Shown here in pieces: positions 49,294 through 63,569 of a stretch of 64,000 nt of DNA (its first letter is position 1; the number at the start of each line of letters is the position of its first letter). A program made the position numbers and the translations under genes. Below the pieces are notes generated by a model, which was not told the origin of the DNA, searched no databases, and was given only the letters and a program-made list of their open reading frames with translations. Source of the stretch: Acanthaster planci (taxonomy: Eukaryota; Echinodermata; Asteroidea; Valvatida; Acanthasteridae); contig NW_019091536.1 of the NCBI RefSeq assembly GCF_001949145.1, positions 868,060-932,059 on the forward strand, given 5' to 3'.

Positions 49294-52249
49294 GTTTGTT
49301 GTTTCAAGACGGTGTCACCTTGTCCTAGCGCTGTGCTGACATTTGTTCATGAGGAAAGGCTGTGATAGCGTCCTGCGCATCTGACCTCAGCGGGTTGCAG
49401 GCCCAGGAATCTGGTAAAGAGCGAGCACGGGAGAAACAGGAAGACCTTTAGAGGGATCAGCTGCTAAGAATGTGAATAATGACAGGGTATTATGGCGGCA
49501 ATTCTCAGGGACTGAGTGACTGACTGATTTCCCCCTGTAGACGTTGGGAACTGATTCTGCTTGTTCGGGAGTTGGGGAGGGATGGCAGTACGCGGGAGCC
49601 AACTGCAACCACGGTCAGTGCATGGATGTGGTGTTGGGGGACCAGCGGGGTAAGATGCTAATCGATTGAGTATCGATTTTGTCGGGGAGCAAAACATCTT
49701 CATCAACCGTCAAATAAAAAGAACGAGAGACTGCACTCCGAATTTCAATCTGCAGTGAAAAGCACTTTCCTTTAATGTGGGGACTAACTTTGCTGTTGGG
49801 GCACCGGACCGTGGTCTGATTCAGGTTTTATTATTATTTTTGTACATAGGCTTACCTCAGTTACCCAAAACTATATACAGATGTTTTATAAGGAAAAAAA
49901 GAAAATTTTAGGAGTTCATGGTTTCCCTTTAACCCTCAGCTTTAACAGTGCAGCAGTTAAACGTAGGAAACCTACGCCAGTCAAGAACCTAGAGAGAAAT
50001 CGCCAAGGGGACGCATCTATGCTGCTACATTAAAAATACTTCTATGATGACTACGAAAGAGTATATGTCGTTTTGTGAAAGAAATGTACAAGCTATCAGG
50101 GCAACTCAAGTTTCTGACATTTGTATCCATTTGAAGTATTTAATAAACAAATGATGATGCAAACAAAACTACAATTTTAAACAAAAACGACAATTTATCA
50201 ATTTATTGGACTTAATAATTATGCATGTGCAAGTTTTACATTTGACAACACACTGACTTAATATCTCATATGCTATAAAAGCCTGTGCGACTTCAAAGAC
50301 CCAGGCATGATCGAGCCGCAACACATGCACTCTTTCACCCGAATGAATCAGTGACCTTGCTGTCATCCCGCTGTGCCATATTACAAACTACACCGTTGGC
50401 ACGGTTGAGAATAAACCGTTCTACTGAAACGACTATGGAAAATGAGTTGAGAAAAAAAGCAAACCGTTCCTTGAGTTTACGAGCGATCGATATCAGCTGT
50501 GCATAGTACAACGCTCTGACTATATGTAGCTGTTTGCGCAGTCATGTTTGAATCCTTGTATACCAGCGGAGTTGCAGATGTTGCCATATAAACCCCGTAG
50601 GCACGGAACCTCAGCATGAATAATAAAGGTCACGGATGTGGAACTCGTTCTCCATATTTTCTCCGAGGACATTCTGTCCTCTTTCTCAACTCGCTATTTT
50701 GGAGACTGTCACAACTTTGATTCGAGGGTGCAGTGTCCACGTTATCGTGACCTTCGTGGGTGTAACAACACTGTCGTGCTGTGAACATGCAACCTCTTAT
50801 GAGACAATCGGGAGTATGTTTACGGCACAGTGCATGCATCCAGCGTTTCCTCTGAATTTTATTAAAATAAACACGTCAAACTACGCACCGAATACCCCAG
50901 TCACTGCCAAATATAGCTTCAAGAGTAACTTCTAAGCATCAACATTTAAAATGTACGACAGGCGTAGCAGGGTCGCTAAAACACACTCTCCAGAAAGGGG
51001 AAGAAAGGTCCAAAGGAATATTTTTACCCGATGATTCCATTTTACGTAGTCTTGAATGAAATTTTATCAAATGTTGTATCAGTGCTCACATTTTGCCACT
51101 GAATTGAAATATCGAGACAGAATAAATTACACCTTTCCATTCGTGTTACACTGTATGAGGGCAGTGTCAATATACCATGCCTAAACCATGACACAGCAAT
51201 GAAGCAAAGCCATATTAATTTATGCTGAACTTTTAAACTGTAAGAAGATACATTTCGATCAATCCACGAAATGGAAGCTTCCCAGGAATATTGCCAACGG
51301 CACTAGTGTTGGGAATTTTCTCGCCAGGTACTAGCTTTCTAGTTCATGACACGGTCACAAAACACTGAAAAATTGACACCTAAGCAAACAAAAACGAGCG
51401 TGAAAAACACGAAAGACAGACTGTGCATTTCGCTAATAATAGTCATCCTTTGAGGCGATTTTTATACAATACACCAAAAGATGCAAAGAAGATACATTCA
51501 TGAGCAAAATGTACTAACATCAATCTACAAAGTAAGTGAACTTTTTGGCAGTCTAGGTAAGAGATATCCACTGCAAATTTAAAATTGTGGACAAGCATCT
51601 GGTTTACTCTTACACAATGTTAGCCTCTCCACATGAAAATAAATCCGATTTGCTTCTTTAGACTTTCCGATCCAACACACGTCCCAAGCAAATACTGAGA
51701 CCGCTTCAAATTCAGTCTTTAAACTCAGTTAACAAAAAATCAACAATAATCAGAGGCTACTCACGAATTCCTGTCTGATTTCCATTGTATTTATCATTCC
51801 GTTAGACCGTTTTTGAGAGTTGCACCTTTATACAAATAACGGTTATCGCTGACTAGTCTGGCCACGCAAGCTGTTGTTAAAGTGTACCGCAGGTTATCGA
51901 ATATCGCTACGCCGCACAATGACAAACGGTTCGTAGCTAATTAGAGAAGAAGGGACCGAAAGGGGCAGGGCGTTTGGTCCTATTGTGCCATGGGGCTATT
52001 GTGATTTAAATGACGGATTTAACTCTCATCAGTGTGTAGACAGCTTGGCTCATCAACGTGTGATTGGACGCTGCTGTGGCCATAGTGATGCACAAAACAC
52101 ACAGCCAGGAAAAGCAAACACAAAATGGTTGACCGTGTGTTACGTTCTAAGCTGACAACACTGTGAGCAGGTTATGATTTTCGTCTGGCTGAAGGCAAGC
52201 ACAACCACGTAAACCTTCCATACGGGGGTTATGAGGTTTAAATTGGTTT

Positions 52250-52527
52250 TACACTGTAAAAACAACGCTTAGAATAATATACACATTTCTAAACACATTT
52301 TTTGGGGGTACCCACTTTTTTGACATGTTTAACCGCAACATGTTTAGCGTTATGGTTTAGGAATGTTTTGAAATGCTAACATTTTAAAAAGCTGAACATG
52401 TACCTCGGAAAAGCGTTTAGCGCATAAACACAGTCCTAAACACATTTTGATTATAAACATGTCATGGGTAAAACGTGTGGAAAAGTGGGTACAAAAAAGT
52501 GTTGAAACTCTAAACGTTGTTTTTACC
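52250..52527 (+). repeat. MITE family 1, copy C
   Basis: It starts ACACTGTAAAAACAACGC and ends CTAAACGTTGTTTTTACC, with inverted ends. It is collinear with copy A (5006-5264), sharing CAACATGTTTAG, TTTAGGAATG, GAACATGTACC, GGAAAAGCGTTTA, TAAACATGTC and AAAAGTGTTGAAACTCTAAA, in the same relative orientation. Confidence 0.75.
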
Positions 52528-55500
52528 TTTAAGTTTCTTCATGATTAACAACACATCAAACATTTTTTTCTTGTTTTCCTTGGTAACTCCCGGAAGTACA
52601 TTAAACTTTAAACATTATATTGAAGATAAAGCAGGAAGAATTTGTTGTTTCGGCGGACAACTGGGGTCACGTGACAGTCAGCATCTTGTCGTAACAAGCA
52701 TAATGTGCCACTTATCAATGATTTTTAAAGATGGGACACTGTTTTTCGCAAAACACATTTATCGAGAGGCTTATATTAAAAACGGACTTTAGTCAGGTAA
52801 TTGGAATTGTACTAATCAGTTTTTACAGTTTAAACATTTCTACCAGATTACCTACTCGATTTGGATTTTGTTTTAGAAATGTACTTTCCCTGCATCGCCA
52901 ATAAATCATTTCTCTTCCTATGTTTCTTCGGTATGGCCTCTCAACTTGAAACAAAAATCACAGAAATGTTCATTTTCTTTCCTGCAATAAGAACTACTCA
53001 GAAATCCTGACAAGTGAAATAAATTATCAGTGAATGATTACATTTTAAACATCAGTGCAATAAGGAATGCCATTCTCTCCGCATCCTTGAAATTCCAATT
53101 TTTGGAATTCCTGAAATTCTTCGGAGATTTTTAATAATATGTTTATGTCAAAAACCAAGAAGTGGAATCCGTACCGAAGTGCAAAATTTGAACGAATGTG
53201 GAGTTTCTTTGTACGTGCGTTTAAACTATCCAATCTTCAATATCTCGAGCTATAAATACGCAGAAGATATATAGTCAAAGGCACTCTGCCCTTAAAACTA
53301 GCCTTGCCTTTTCTCTCGTTTCATGTTTTTTTTGTCAGAGCCCTGCGAAGTATGATCAAGGAGTCCATTTTAATGGGGGTCCAAATGTAACACTACTCCG
53401 GCTGAGAGCCGAGAGCCGCAATAATCATTCGCTGATCACCATGGTCGAGGCTTAGATGTGGATTCCTGTTATTAGCGGAATAGCAACAAAGGTAAATCTT
53501 GTAAGGTATTCGTCAGATGCTTTTTTGAGTGCTTCCTACTTTTGTCGTGGTGAGAGTAGCATCAACAGCCCCAGACAATGCCTCGACCCCACGCGGTTTC
53601 GCCCTGCAATTCAGGGGTAAATGCAAGGACAAATCTGGAGTCTTTATTTATGTCACTTGAAGGTCCTCTTGCGTTGTAAAAGAGGATAAAGATCTCTTTC
53701 AGGATAAGATGCAAACAATACCGAGGTGCATCTACTGTTGGGTACGGTAGGGGGTTATTGCAACAATCTTTCAAGTGTCAATTTGTAAAGTTGAAATAGC
53801 GCCTGCGCAGTGCTCTCCTGACCACCCGAGGGCTACCGGTTTCATTGTGCTGTCCAACTCCTTATGCTGTCTTTAGCTCACTTCCATAGGCCTATCCGTG
53901 TCTGTTTTCGTATATAGGTATAATTGGTATCACTGAATAGGTATCACTTAAGTATTGTAAAATTTGAGTTGTTTCGACTGTGATATGCTTATCTGATCTA
54001 ATCAATCGAACGCATTACAAATACGTAATACCACCGAAATGGCTGCTGCCGACTTACCATCAGTAAAGCCAGCACAAACTCACGTGGATGGACAGTGAAA
54101 GATAATGCCATGGAGGAATGAGAAAACAATTCAGTGTTGTTTTTGCATGCGGCGGCCATTTTATTGACATGTTTTCTTAGGATCAGTTTCACACCCTCCT
54201 CGCCTAATGACCAGCCTCACGTGAGTCATTTAATCTCATCGATTCAGCGTCTAGCTGTGCAGGGGAAAATGGTCGATTGCATGTGGGGGATATACATCCG
54301 TGACGAGGGGTGGGGTAGGATGGACGCCCCCTACTACGGACAAACTGAAAAACCGCGGGATGTATGACGCTGGCAAAGGGAAAGGCAATTAATACTGCCG
54401 TTTTGCAGGCAGGATCGTGTGACCGTCACGATTATGGTGATGGTGTGTTGCCGTTTGTACTTTTTCAGTTTATCGGATCTGTTCCTGTCACAAGTATTGT
54501 TGTAGAGTTCAACGGTTGTGTTGAACAATTTAACATTGCTATCTTCAGATCCTTACTCCCATTGTTTCGCGTGAATTTAATGTAAGCCTCTTTTAAAAAC
54601 GCTGGCCATCAATTCACGATTGGAACAGATTCAAAATATTATACAGAATACCCAAGGATTAATATACTTTATCATTTGTTTTTGTTTGGTTTTTGGTCGT
54701 TTGGTTTGTTTTCTTTCTAATTAGATTTTAAGTTTGCTGGTTTGTTTCAAATGTAGTACAGTACTATACAGAATAATATCTTGTCTAAGTATCTTGAAAA
54801 GTTTGGTAGTATACTTGCTCTTTTGTTTTTGCTTGCGTGTGACCCGTTCACTGGTTGTCTAAGGACGAAAGCGAATGGAAAAGTAAAAACACGCAAAGAC
54901 AGGGCCTCTGCACTTTTTACAAAACTAGTCGAATGCTCTTCGCATTCTGTCATGCTACTGACGGAGTGTTCTAAAGGGAGGTATTGCTTGGGGCTTTTGC
55001 AGAAGTTTATCGGAAACCTTAATTGTATGCTCTGCAAGTAACCTGATTGCGTTGAGCCTACGGGGCATTCGACCCTTAGCACTTTTTACAAACCGGCATT
55101 GGAAGCGGTGGGCGTTACTTGCTGACTATCGGTTGGTTTTGTTTGTTGGTTGGTGGTTTAATTGTTGCATGATCAATCTGTTGGTCAGTTGATGTTTGCT
55201 CCAGTCATTGGTTGTTCGTTAATTGTATAAAGCCATTAACAATTAAGAAGAAGAAATTTCGCACAAGACAGGATTTCGTATTATCCAAGGTAGCAAGTAG
55301 CAATGACAGTGTTCTTATTTCTCCATGGATTGTAAAAGTTTAACAAAATCCTGTCAAGTAGGGCATAATTCATAAAACATTGCAAATCTGTTCTCCTACA
55401 TGCCTCTCTTTAGAAATCCAAAGCATGCATTTTTTTCGGTGAAAATGTTGGTTCCTTCGCACGAGGCTCCATTACCTCGCTGATAAATAACGCTGAAACA

Positions 55501-56796
55501 ATAACGAACTATCTTCAATCCATTCACATCGTCATCAAGCTATTTCTCAGACTGTCCTTCAAAATTAGTCAGTTTTTCAAACGTCGATACAGTTAGGTCC
55601 CTATACTTATGACTAACAAAGACAAATCCATCCAGTGTTTTTCCTTCATGATACCGATTACCAGGGGGTAAGTGAACACCAGTGAATCACACGGGTGTGA
55701 GTCGGTCAATTAATTGAATGAATTGCAGTAATATGATCGAGAACAATCCTGACATTCATGACAGGGTCAATAAATGTAAGGAATCATTGATCGGAAACAT
55801 AGCAAATCCATTGGTTCAGAATGGCTCTGAGTCATTGACCTTGCACGGAGAACGATCGAGTTGTCTCGGAGCCATTTTTGGTATAAACTAAACCATGCTA
55901 TTGCTAGTTAACTCTGAGTTTACGGATTCAAAAGAAGAGGAATTGATATGAGTTTATTGAATGGCAGTTCATAACTAATGCATCATAACGCAGCAAGAAG
56001 ACGTTTAAAGAGAAGCCAAAATTTTCTTTGTTTGGTTTTTTGTTCTGTTTTAAAAGAAATTATTAAGTGATGATATTTTGATTTTAAAGCTGTCTGAAAT
56101 GCACCTTTGAAACAAAACACGTCAATGGTAATGCGAATGGTTAAATTATTATAATGTAGAAATGCAAGGGGGAGGTGGTGGTGCTCGTGTATGGTAGCGA
56201 TGAGAAGATAAAGAGGAACTAATCTGGTTTGTGACCAACAACGATCGCGTCGATCGACAATGACTCTGACAAGTTATGTTGCACGGGATAATAATGTTGG
56301 TACTGCTCACAAATGTTGAGAAAAATAGATGGGTGGCATTGTTGATGATCGTATCAACAGTGGAGATAAAAAAGGGCGAGTTAATGACGACGACAGTGAC
56401 TGTTTATAGGCCCATGCATTCCTGACGAAATAAGTGTTCTATCGGTTGACTGCAGTATGCAACTGTTGATCGGATTTATGGACGTAAGAACTCAAATGAG
56501 GAGTGGTAATTCAGAAAGATGGAATGTAATATAATGCACTGCTATTTGCATGGCTCACTGGTCTAGTTATTATAAAAAACCATCTCTCATCACTGGCTTC
56601 ATGCTGTCATTATTCTCGTCTGCTTCACTAGTGAACGATCAGATGAAGCAGCAGCAGTTATCCGGAGAAAATCCTCTTAGCCCAAGAATGAAAATAAGAT
56701 GTTGACGTTGATGCCAAATATGCCAGCATTGTTGAGCGTCTTAAGCCGCTGATAAATATCGTGTGCAATGACTTCTTAAAAGCTTTTGCACAAACT

Positions 56797-57000
56797 GGGG
56801 TGTTAAATTTATCAGAGGACTACGCCAACACTTTTCACTGCTGTTAAAAATGTTGGTGTTATTTGGTGTTACTTTTAATACCCTCCAGTGCACTGTAACA
56901 CTTATAGGTGTGCAAAGTAACACCAGCGGTGTTAAAGTGGTCATCTGATAACACCAAAAAGAGTTGATTTTAACATCACAGTGTTTGCAGTGTAAAAACG
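56797..57000. repeat. GTGTTA-rich MITE-like element
   Basis: At least eight GTGTTA / TAACAC words lie within ~200 bp, alternating in orientation (GGTGTTATTTGGTGTTAC, AGTAACACCAGCGGTGTTAA, GATAACACC), ending in GCAGTGTAAAAACG. Partial inverted symmetry exists. It is non-coding in all frames that matter. Confidence 0.55.
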
Positions 57001-57824
57001 TCTGTATCGAGAGACTTGCCTCTAACATTTTGTGCTCCTCTGATGCGCAAAGCAACGCATAATTTTCATATTAATAATCATAGTATTTCTGAAATCATGC
57101 GTCAATTTGAATCAGTTATCAAAACGTCCAAACACAGCGTGTGGCATAATTAATAATTTCGAATACAAGGTTTTTGACTACGTTCCGCGTTTCCAAAGTT
57201 TAATTTAAAATATTGTTTACAGTAAAGTACACCGAAATCACTCAGAGTACAGTAGACATGTTCTCTTTGGTAATGTTGAAGCCTATTACTGTGGCGGGAA
57301 CAAGGATCATTTGAAAGATATGACAACAGGAGTGGAAAAACAACGCAGTGGTTAACGGAGGTAAATGCTCTTAAGTGATCAAATGCTAATGACAGCAGAC
57401 ATCACAACGAATGATGGAAATGACAAGCCATCTAAGCTTGGCATAAAACCAGAATGCGAACAATTCAAAGATGATTGCGTGCAAAGGGAGGGCTGGCCTC
57501 GCAGTGGGTATGATCATGCGGCTTGTGCGACACATGCGGCCACCCCCCTGCAACATGAGAGAATGTGACGGTCGGCTGTGCCTCCGTCGCTTCAAGCGGG
57601 GAACATTTTTATGTCAAGTCCCCACAGACAGTGTGAGCAGATGGGTAATTTACCCGTTCAGGAATGACAGCCGATGTCGTGCTGAGTCACTGACGAGTAG
57701 ATCGCTTATTGACGATCGCTAAATGCCGCGCCGGGACAAAATATAAATAAGCACCAGTACATGGACGTATCTCAAGAATTTGAATAAGCGGTGTGTGGCA
57801 TGGTCAACCGGGATTTCAATTATT

Positions 57825-57934
57825 AAACCTCGGAAAAGGATCACAGAGCAGCCAATTTCATTAATTTTTACACCAGCTGTAAGTATCTTTCAACACACCA
57901 TCTGATGAGGCTAAGCTCATCCTTTTCCGGGTTT
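57825..57934. repeat. Short inverted repeat
   Basis: AAACCTCGGAAAAGGAT (57825-57841) pairs with ATCCTTTTCCGGGTTT (57919-57934) with one bulge, around a 77-nt spacer. It is a likely small transposon relic. Confidence 0.45.
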
Positions 57935-60900
57935 ACATGGACAACTGAAGCAGAATAATTGCTAATTTCGTGATTTAAATTACCATAGTCTGGAACATGT
58001 TGAAAAAGGTATTACGGCTTTCAAAACGTGTTTAAGTGAATGAGTGGCGATGGCTTGATCTTAAATATTTCGCAAATTAAAATAACCTCTAAGAAACGTT
58101 ACACCTTCATTATAATCAGGGGTCATGATCTTACATGTAATATTATGAAGAAAGCGCTGCAATAAAACTTCAGGCATTTCCGCTCGAGGTAGTAAATATT
58201 AAGCACCATATTGAAAGCTCAATTTGATTGATTCGAGCGCCAAGCTTAAAGCCACAGAAAGACTATAAACGCTCTGGCAAACAAACGATTTAAAAGCGTG
58301 AAGACATTCCAAGAAGGTCTTGAAGATCTTGTGACGTTTACAAAATTAAATCTTCGACCTCTACACTAAGAACAAAATGGTTCAAATTTTCCCGAGGCTT
58401 TTTAATTTTATTGGATAGATGTGTATTTTATACATATTTTTCATTGCCGAGGGAAAGCAATGATTTTGGTTTGATTTAAAATTTGATATTTTCAGAATTT
58501 ATCAGATGTTAAGATTACTATGCAGAGCACTCACCCAATGTCTGCGTGTAAGTTGGATTCCCATCAGATAAATATATGCACATACGGCTCGTAGTGCTTG
58601 GTGCTAAATACTTTAGTACCAATCGCAGACAAATATTAAATTAAATGTTACATGACTGTATTACTCACTCTATGTCCAATCTGTTCTGCTTATAGTGTAT
58701 GTGGCTAGCCACACTATTCGCTTAGGAAGCTAATAGGCTTAGCATAATTACTACAGGAAAAGGGGTTTCGGGTGCATTAAGGGAAAGGTTGCTAAACTTT
58801 GCTGGATATTATTTCTACATTTTGCGAGAAGTTGGATTTTGTCAGACATGACATTATGCAAGCAGGGTGAGTTATTTTATACTTACACATTTTACTGAGA
58901 AATTTGTTTTAAATCATTATTTTGCGACTGGTGATATAATCTGAAAATGCTCTAACAAAATGCTTAGGCCTATTCCTCCAAACAGAACAGACACCGCGTC
59001 GAAGCGCCTTTACAGGCAAATTGTGTCCACTGTGGATTATTGCTAAAGATCCAAACTGTCTTTTTTAATCGACTGAAGTAGCACAGCCATCCATAAATTT
59101 GAGCTCCAGTCTCATGTTTCTGTCCTGTCCTGTCAAAGTTTTGATTGATCTGAAGTGAGCCACCTTTTACCAAACACATATGGTAGGTGTCTGTTGAACA
59201 CAATGTACTGACTCCGTTGTCCACTCTGATATGTCAATCTACATGCTGTTTTTAACATGCCAACCCTGTCTACTAGCTCTTTACCCTTGAAATATTCAGA
59301 TGTAATAAAATTCCCAGAAAATGATGATCCCGATGAATTTTCAAGCATCAGGAGATTTTCTGCTCTAATTACTATTAAAATCCACTATTCAGTGTTTCTT
59401 ATACTATCATTACAATACACTGATGCACGACCAGATCACATTCGAGATGTCTACATGTATGCTGCATCATGAAAAACACCATGAGTCACACAACTCCATG
59501 AAACCGTTAAAAGACAACGTTTTGGTTTTAAACACAGTCTTGACTCATCCTGCTTCTCGACGTAAAACAGCGTTCATTCATTCAATCAGGTTGAATATTA
59601 ATAATTACAAAACGCTTACCGTTTACAGAACAAATTGTTCCCTCTCGGCCGGCTCCTCACATAATGCCGACCAGATGCATATCACAAATTGCAAGCAGCG
59701 TACATGCAGACAAACAGTGGAAACAAACGGTAGTAATTTGTATTCTAACTCGATTACCCCTGTTTCTCTGCTGGAAGAAAATGGCTTCAGATGGCTGTCC
59801 TCTTTCCGATGTTTGCCCTTAATGGAGTCCGGGTTGCTTGTGTGTGAGTGATGCAGTGTGGACGAGCGAGAAGATTTAGGTCTCTGCCGAGCGCATCACT
59901 GCGAACTGGCCACGGCACATATAACCACACCAAATGGCACGACACTCCGTTAGTAGCGTCATTACACACAACCAGCAAATTTAATTTGCTCGCTATCGAC
60001 TTTTTCCCCCTCGGTCGCTGGTTGCCGGCACCGCCGCTCGCTCGGCGGTCAACACCGGGAGGAACGTCGGGTTAATTACATTGTATCGACTGGGTATCTC
60101 ACCGGTACCCGGCTGGTGTTGCTTTCAGGCATGTCACCGAATCCATTGAGAGCGTTTCCGCTTTCTTCTCCAAATCACAAAAACAAGTCTAGGAGGGGAG
60201 AAAATTGTGTTCTCGACAAGTGCTCGCACTAACGCCACTCTCAGAATGTTGTTCAAACTCTTCCTGACCGAGCGTGCCTGATTGTATATGGATTAGTACT
60301 TTAAAATTGTCCACACATCGCCGAGTATTTGGTGATAGTCACGAGGGTATTACCCTGCACCTGAAGCTCGGAGAGCCTCCGTAAACAAAAAAACAAAAAA
60401 ATAATTATAAGGTTTGCAGAAGTTTGATTTTATTCCAAATGCAAAACAGAAAGAAAAAAGATTAAGGTGTGTCGAACGTTTTCATCCATCCATTCTGTTA
60501 TCAGACACTGGCAGTACTGTGTTACCTGAATTCAAGTTAGCTGGGTGTTATTGGATATAAGTCAGACAGATTGACAGGACCCACACAAAAGTAAATCCAT
60601 TCAAGTCTGCAGATCTCGACAAAAGCCAATTCTTCAAATAGGTGTAGATCACCAGGGAATAGGAGATATATTTACGCATTTCACATCTTGACTGGGGAAT
60701 GAGTCTTAATATAACTCCCAGGATCTTCCCTCTCAAAAATGAATAAAAATGACGAATGAGGCTGAAAGTTAGAGCCTGAAATTCAGTGTAGAATTTAAGG
60801 AAATGTCTGGAAAAGGTCTCAAATGTACATGTATCTTTTGAACAAAATGCAATGTATAATTAATAGTTCCCCTAAAAAAAATCATTCGAACCCAAATTTT

Positions 60901-62204
60901 CTTAGTTGGTGAGTTGCAGGAATTTGTGCTTAATCATCATCAATCTCAGACTCAAGTGTTCATTCTTGGATACCAAGCCTGTGTACTTAGTGTTGGGAAA
61001 GCCATACACAGAGCTGTATAAATAGAGTGTTGTGCCAACTGCAGACATAGGAGCCAAAATGGTCGTTTAGTATGTGTGCAGTACAGCATGCAGCTGTTGT
61101 GTGGTAATTGTCCATGTGCACTGACGCATCATACACAATTTTGGTTCCAACAATTAATTGAATGCTCATGTCGCAACTAAACAGCTCTGGCGATGGAATA
61201 TAAACAGCGCCCCCAACCGCTTGAAGCGGTAACCTCTAAGCTACATCTGGTCGTGCAGCACGGTACTCTGATGCCCGCATCCATTGCTATTGACATAAGA
61301 AGTGCGCGGTACCAAATATGACAAAATAATCATGTAACTAAGTATGTCATCTGTAGACTTTAGAAGAATTATCCCGCTGCTCAACGTTGCAACTGCACTT
61401 GGAAAAATCATTGGTAAAAAGTGCGTGTATTTCAGATGTGTACAAAGGCTTTTGGTTGAAATAAAAACGATAAACAAGCACATATTAGTTGGTGCAGTAA
61501 TACTTAAGTGCATGTACAAGAAACTCCTCTCAAAAAATTGAAGAGGGAAGAAAAAACGATTGCTTGAAAACGGACTCAAAATTAATTTAGTTACCATGCC
61601 AGAATGAAATTCTATTTTTCAGTTTGCACAAAAATACACAAAAACGTAAATTTAAGACACGGCAAAAAAGATTAAACAACAAATTCAAATGCCAAATAAA
61701 TTAAAAATTAAAATCCAGTACGTCTTATATCCAAACACTTGTAAAAATTTTTGAACGTAACATGAAATCATTTTAAACCTTGAAACATGATTTATGCTTA
61801 AAATCCCCTTAAAATACTTTATATGAAAAGATAGAGTTACAAAGTAATTTGTAAAGTATTTCGTACATAGCAATTTGATACGGTACCCTCTTGAGGGCGA
61901 AACCACTTACCTTTTCGTCCCATTGCCAGTGCTGCTCGGTGTTACCTTGAACTTGAACGTTTGGGTAGTAACCGAAAACAAAAATCAGTCGTGTAGGAGT
62001 CTTTTTCTTTGTAAAGGAGTACCTGGATTAATACTGGTCACGTCTATGAGGATAGGTTTGACACGCTTGACATTTACGTTGTTACCAGCCCGTAAATAAT
62101 TCCAGCTTCTTCTCTCAAACTGAAGAGACATTAATTCAGCGGTTGCACCGTTAGTTCAAATTGCATTTTATAGTGTATTTGAGGAGTGGTTCTAACCACC
62201 ATGA

Positions 62205-62340
62205 TCCCATATACTTGTACCTCATGGCATCTATTCAACACCAGTAGATGTTATTTACAACAGCACGGAGTATTATTTGAATACATGGTGTTATTTCAAC
62301 ATTTCACGGTGTCCATTCACACAATATGACGCCAACACCG
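62205..62340. repeat. Degenerate periodic GTGTTA / CAACACC repeat
   Basis: ATTCAACACCAGTAGATGTT, ACATGGTGTTATTTCAACAT, TTCACGGTGTCCATTCACAC and GACGCCAACACCG recur at about 25-35 bp. The style matches the repeat at 28820-29060. The boundaries are approximate. Confidence 0.4.
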
Positions 62341-63498
62341 CTCACAACCTGCGCTCATTTTCAGGGAACTCTTCGAATTCATGCCGTTCTGGGAGACACA
62401 GCTTTCTCAGTGCGTCCTTCGAGGTTTGTATGTCGCTACTGGTTTTGGAATTCACAAGTAACTATGTAAATAAGCCTCATGTTGAAACTCGTGTACTTCA
62501 TCTCCAAAATTTGGATCCACGCTCAAATTTAAATCTCATTCATCCAGAACACCCGAGATCTTGATGCTGCAAAATGGATTGAGTAATGGTGGGATGTGAA
62601 CCCGCTCCCCATACTTCAACACTCAGTAAAGAAGACCATCCAGCGCTTGATGTCTCAAACTAAATTCGACCCATAGCGTATTCCTCCCTTGTTGCGGTGA
62701 TTACAGCCGGACATTCGTCTGTTTGCCGGGGATATACGCAGTCCCGCTCATTTTCCAAATCAAACAAAACTAAATTAGACGTAGCGACATGGCCTGATGA
62801 AACCCAACACCTGACAGGCCTTGCTCCCAGCATCCCGCTTGGTCAGACTGCAACTAAATACTCAAGTTTCACCGTTAGCAGCGGCAAGTCTAGTTTCTTT
62901 TTCCAGTTTGGTGTGAACTTTTTTCTTCGCAGCAAAAACGTGTCGACGTGGGGAGAGGACAGGGCAGTGATGGTGAAGCACACACACATCAAGGACGGCT
63001 GGAAGTACACGAAGCAATTGCAAGGGAGGGGCCACGTTTATCCCGGGGACATTAATTCAAATTTTGATTTTTTTCAAATTCGTTTAAATTGATGGAATGG
63101 CATAGCATCTTCCGTAAGAGAATATCAACATTTACAAAGTTTGGTTTTTAACAAGGCAAGCCCCGCTGTGATCTGAGAGGTTTGAAATTCAATTGCCACT
63201 GAAGATGTAAAATGCTTCTGATTATTTCTATTCCCACCACGACTGACTTTTTTCTCCATTTGAACCTTACCATTTCTTATATTTTGACTCAAATATCAAC
63301 GTGTGAAATAAATATTGCTCCGGTCATTTTATTAAGGGCAATCATGCACCCACTGCTGCTAAATATAAACCCCTCGCTCTCCAGCTCTCTGTCTCGGACG
63401 ATAAAACAAGGAGGAAAAAAATCTATGAATCTCCAAACCTTGAACTTCTGGTTTCCGCGAGCGAAAATCAAAGACCGCGTGTTTTGGTGCTGACAAGC

Positions 63499-63569
63499 TG
63501 AGTCAACAGAGCTGGGTTCACGCCAGGTAACTGCTGACGTCATGCTTCCCCCCATATCAATATATATAA
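63499..63569 (+). promoter_or_regulatory. Candidate core promoter (AP-1, CRE and TATA motifs)
   Basis: A TGAGTCA (AP-1/Maf type) at 63499-63505, a full CRE TGACGTCA at 63535-63542 and a TATATATAA stretch at about 63561-63569 lie in the usual order for a plus-strand promoter, with initiation predicted near 63595. No gene is visible in the remaining ~400 bases, so any transcript would extend beyond the window. Motif co-occurrence by chance is possible. Confidence 0.35.

Noticed and set aside
49300-49345. Possible REST/RE1 (neuronal silencer) half sites upstream of gene 2
   Set aside because: TCAGCAC-like and GGACA-like words occur, but spacing and sequence do not fit the consensus.
50274-50281. 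Canonical TATAAAAG box
   Set aside because: Followed only by short frames without motifs; an isolated TATA word is not enough.
62697-63092. 131-codon plus-strand open frame, with an AG acceptor-like site (CTTCGCAG) inside
   Set aside because: Somewhat coding-like composition in its last third, but I recognise no domain and see no matching donor or neighbouring exon.
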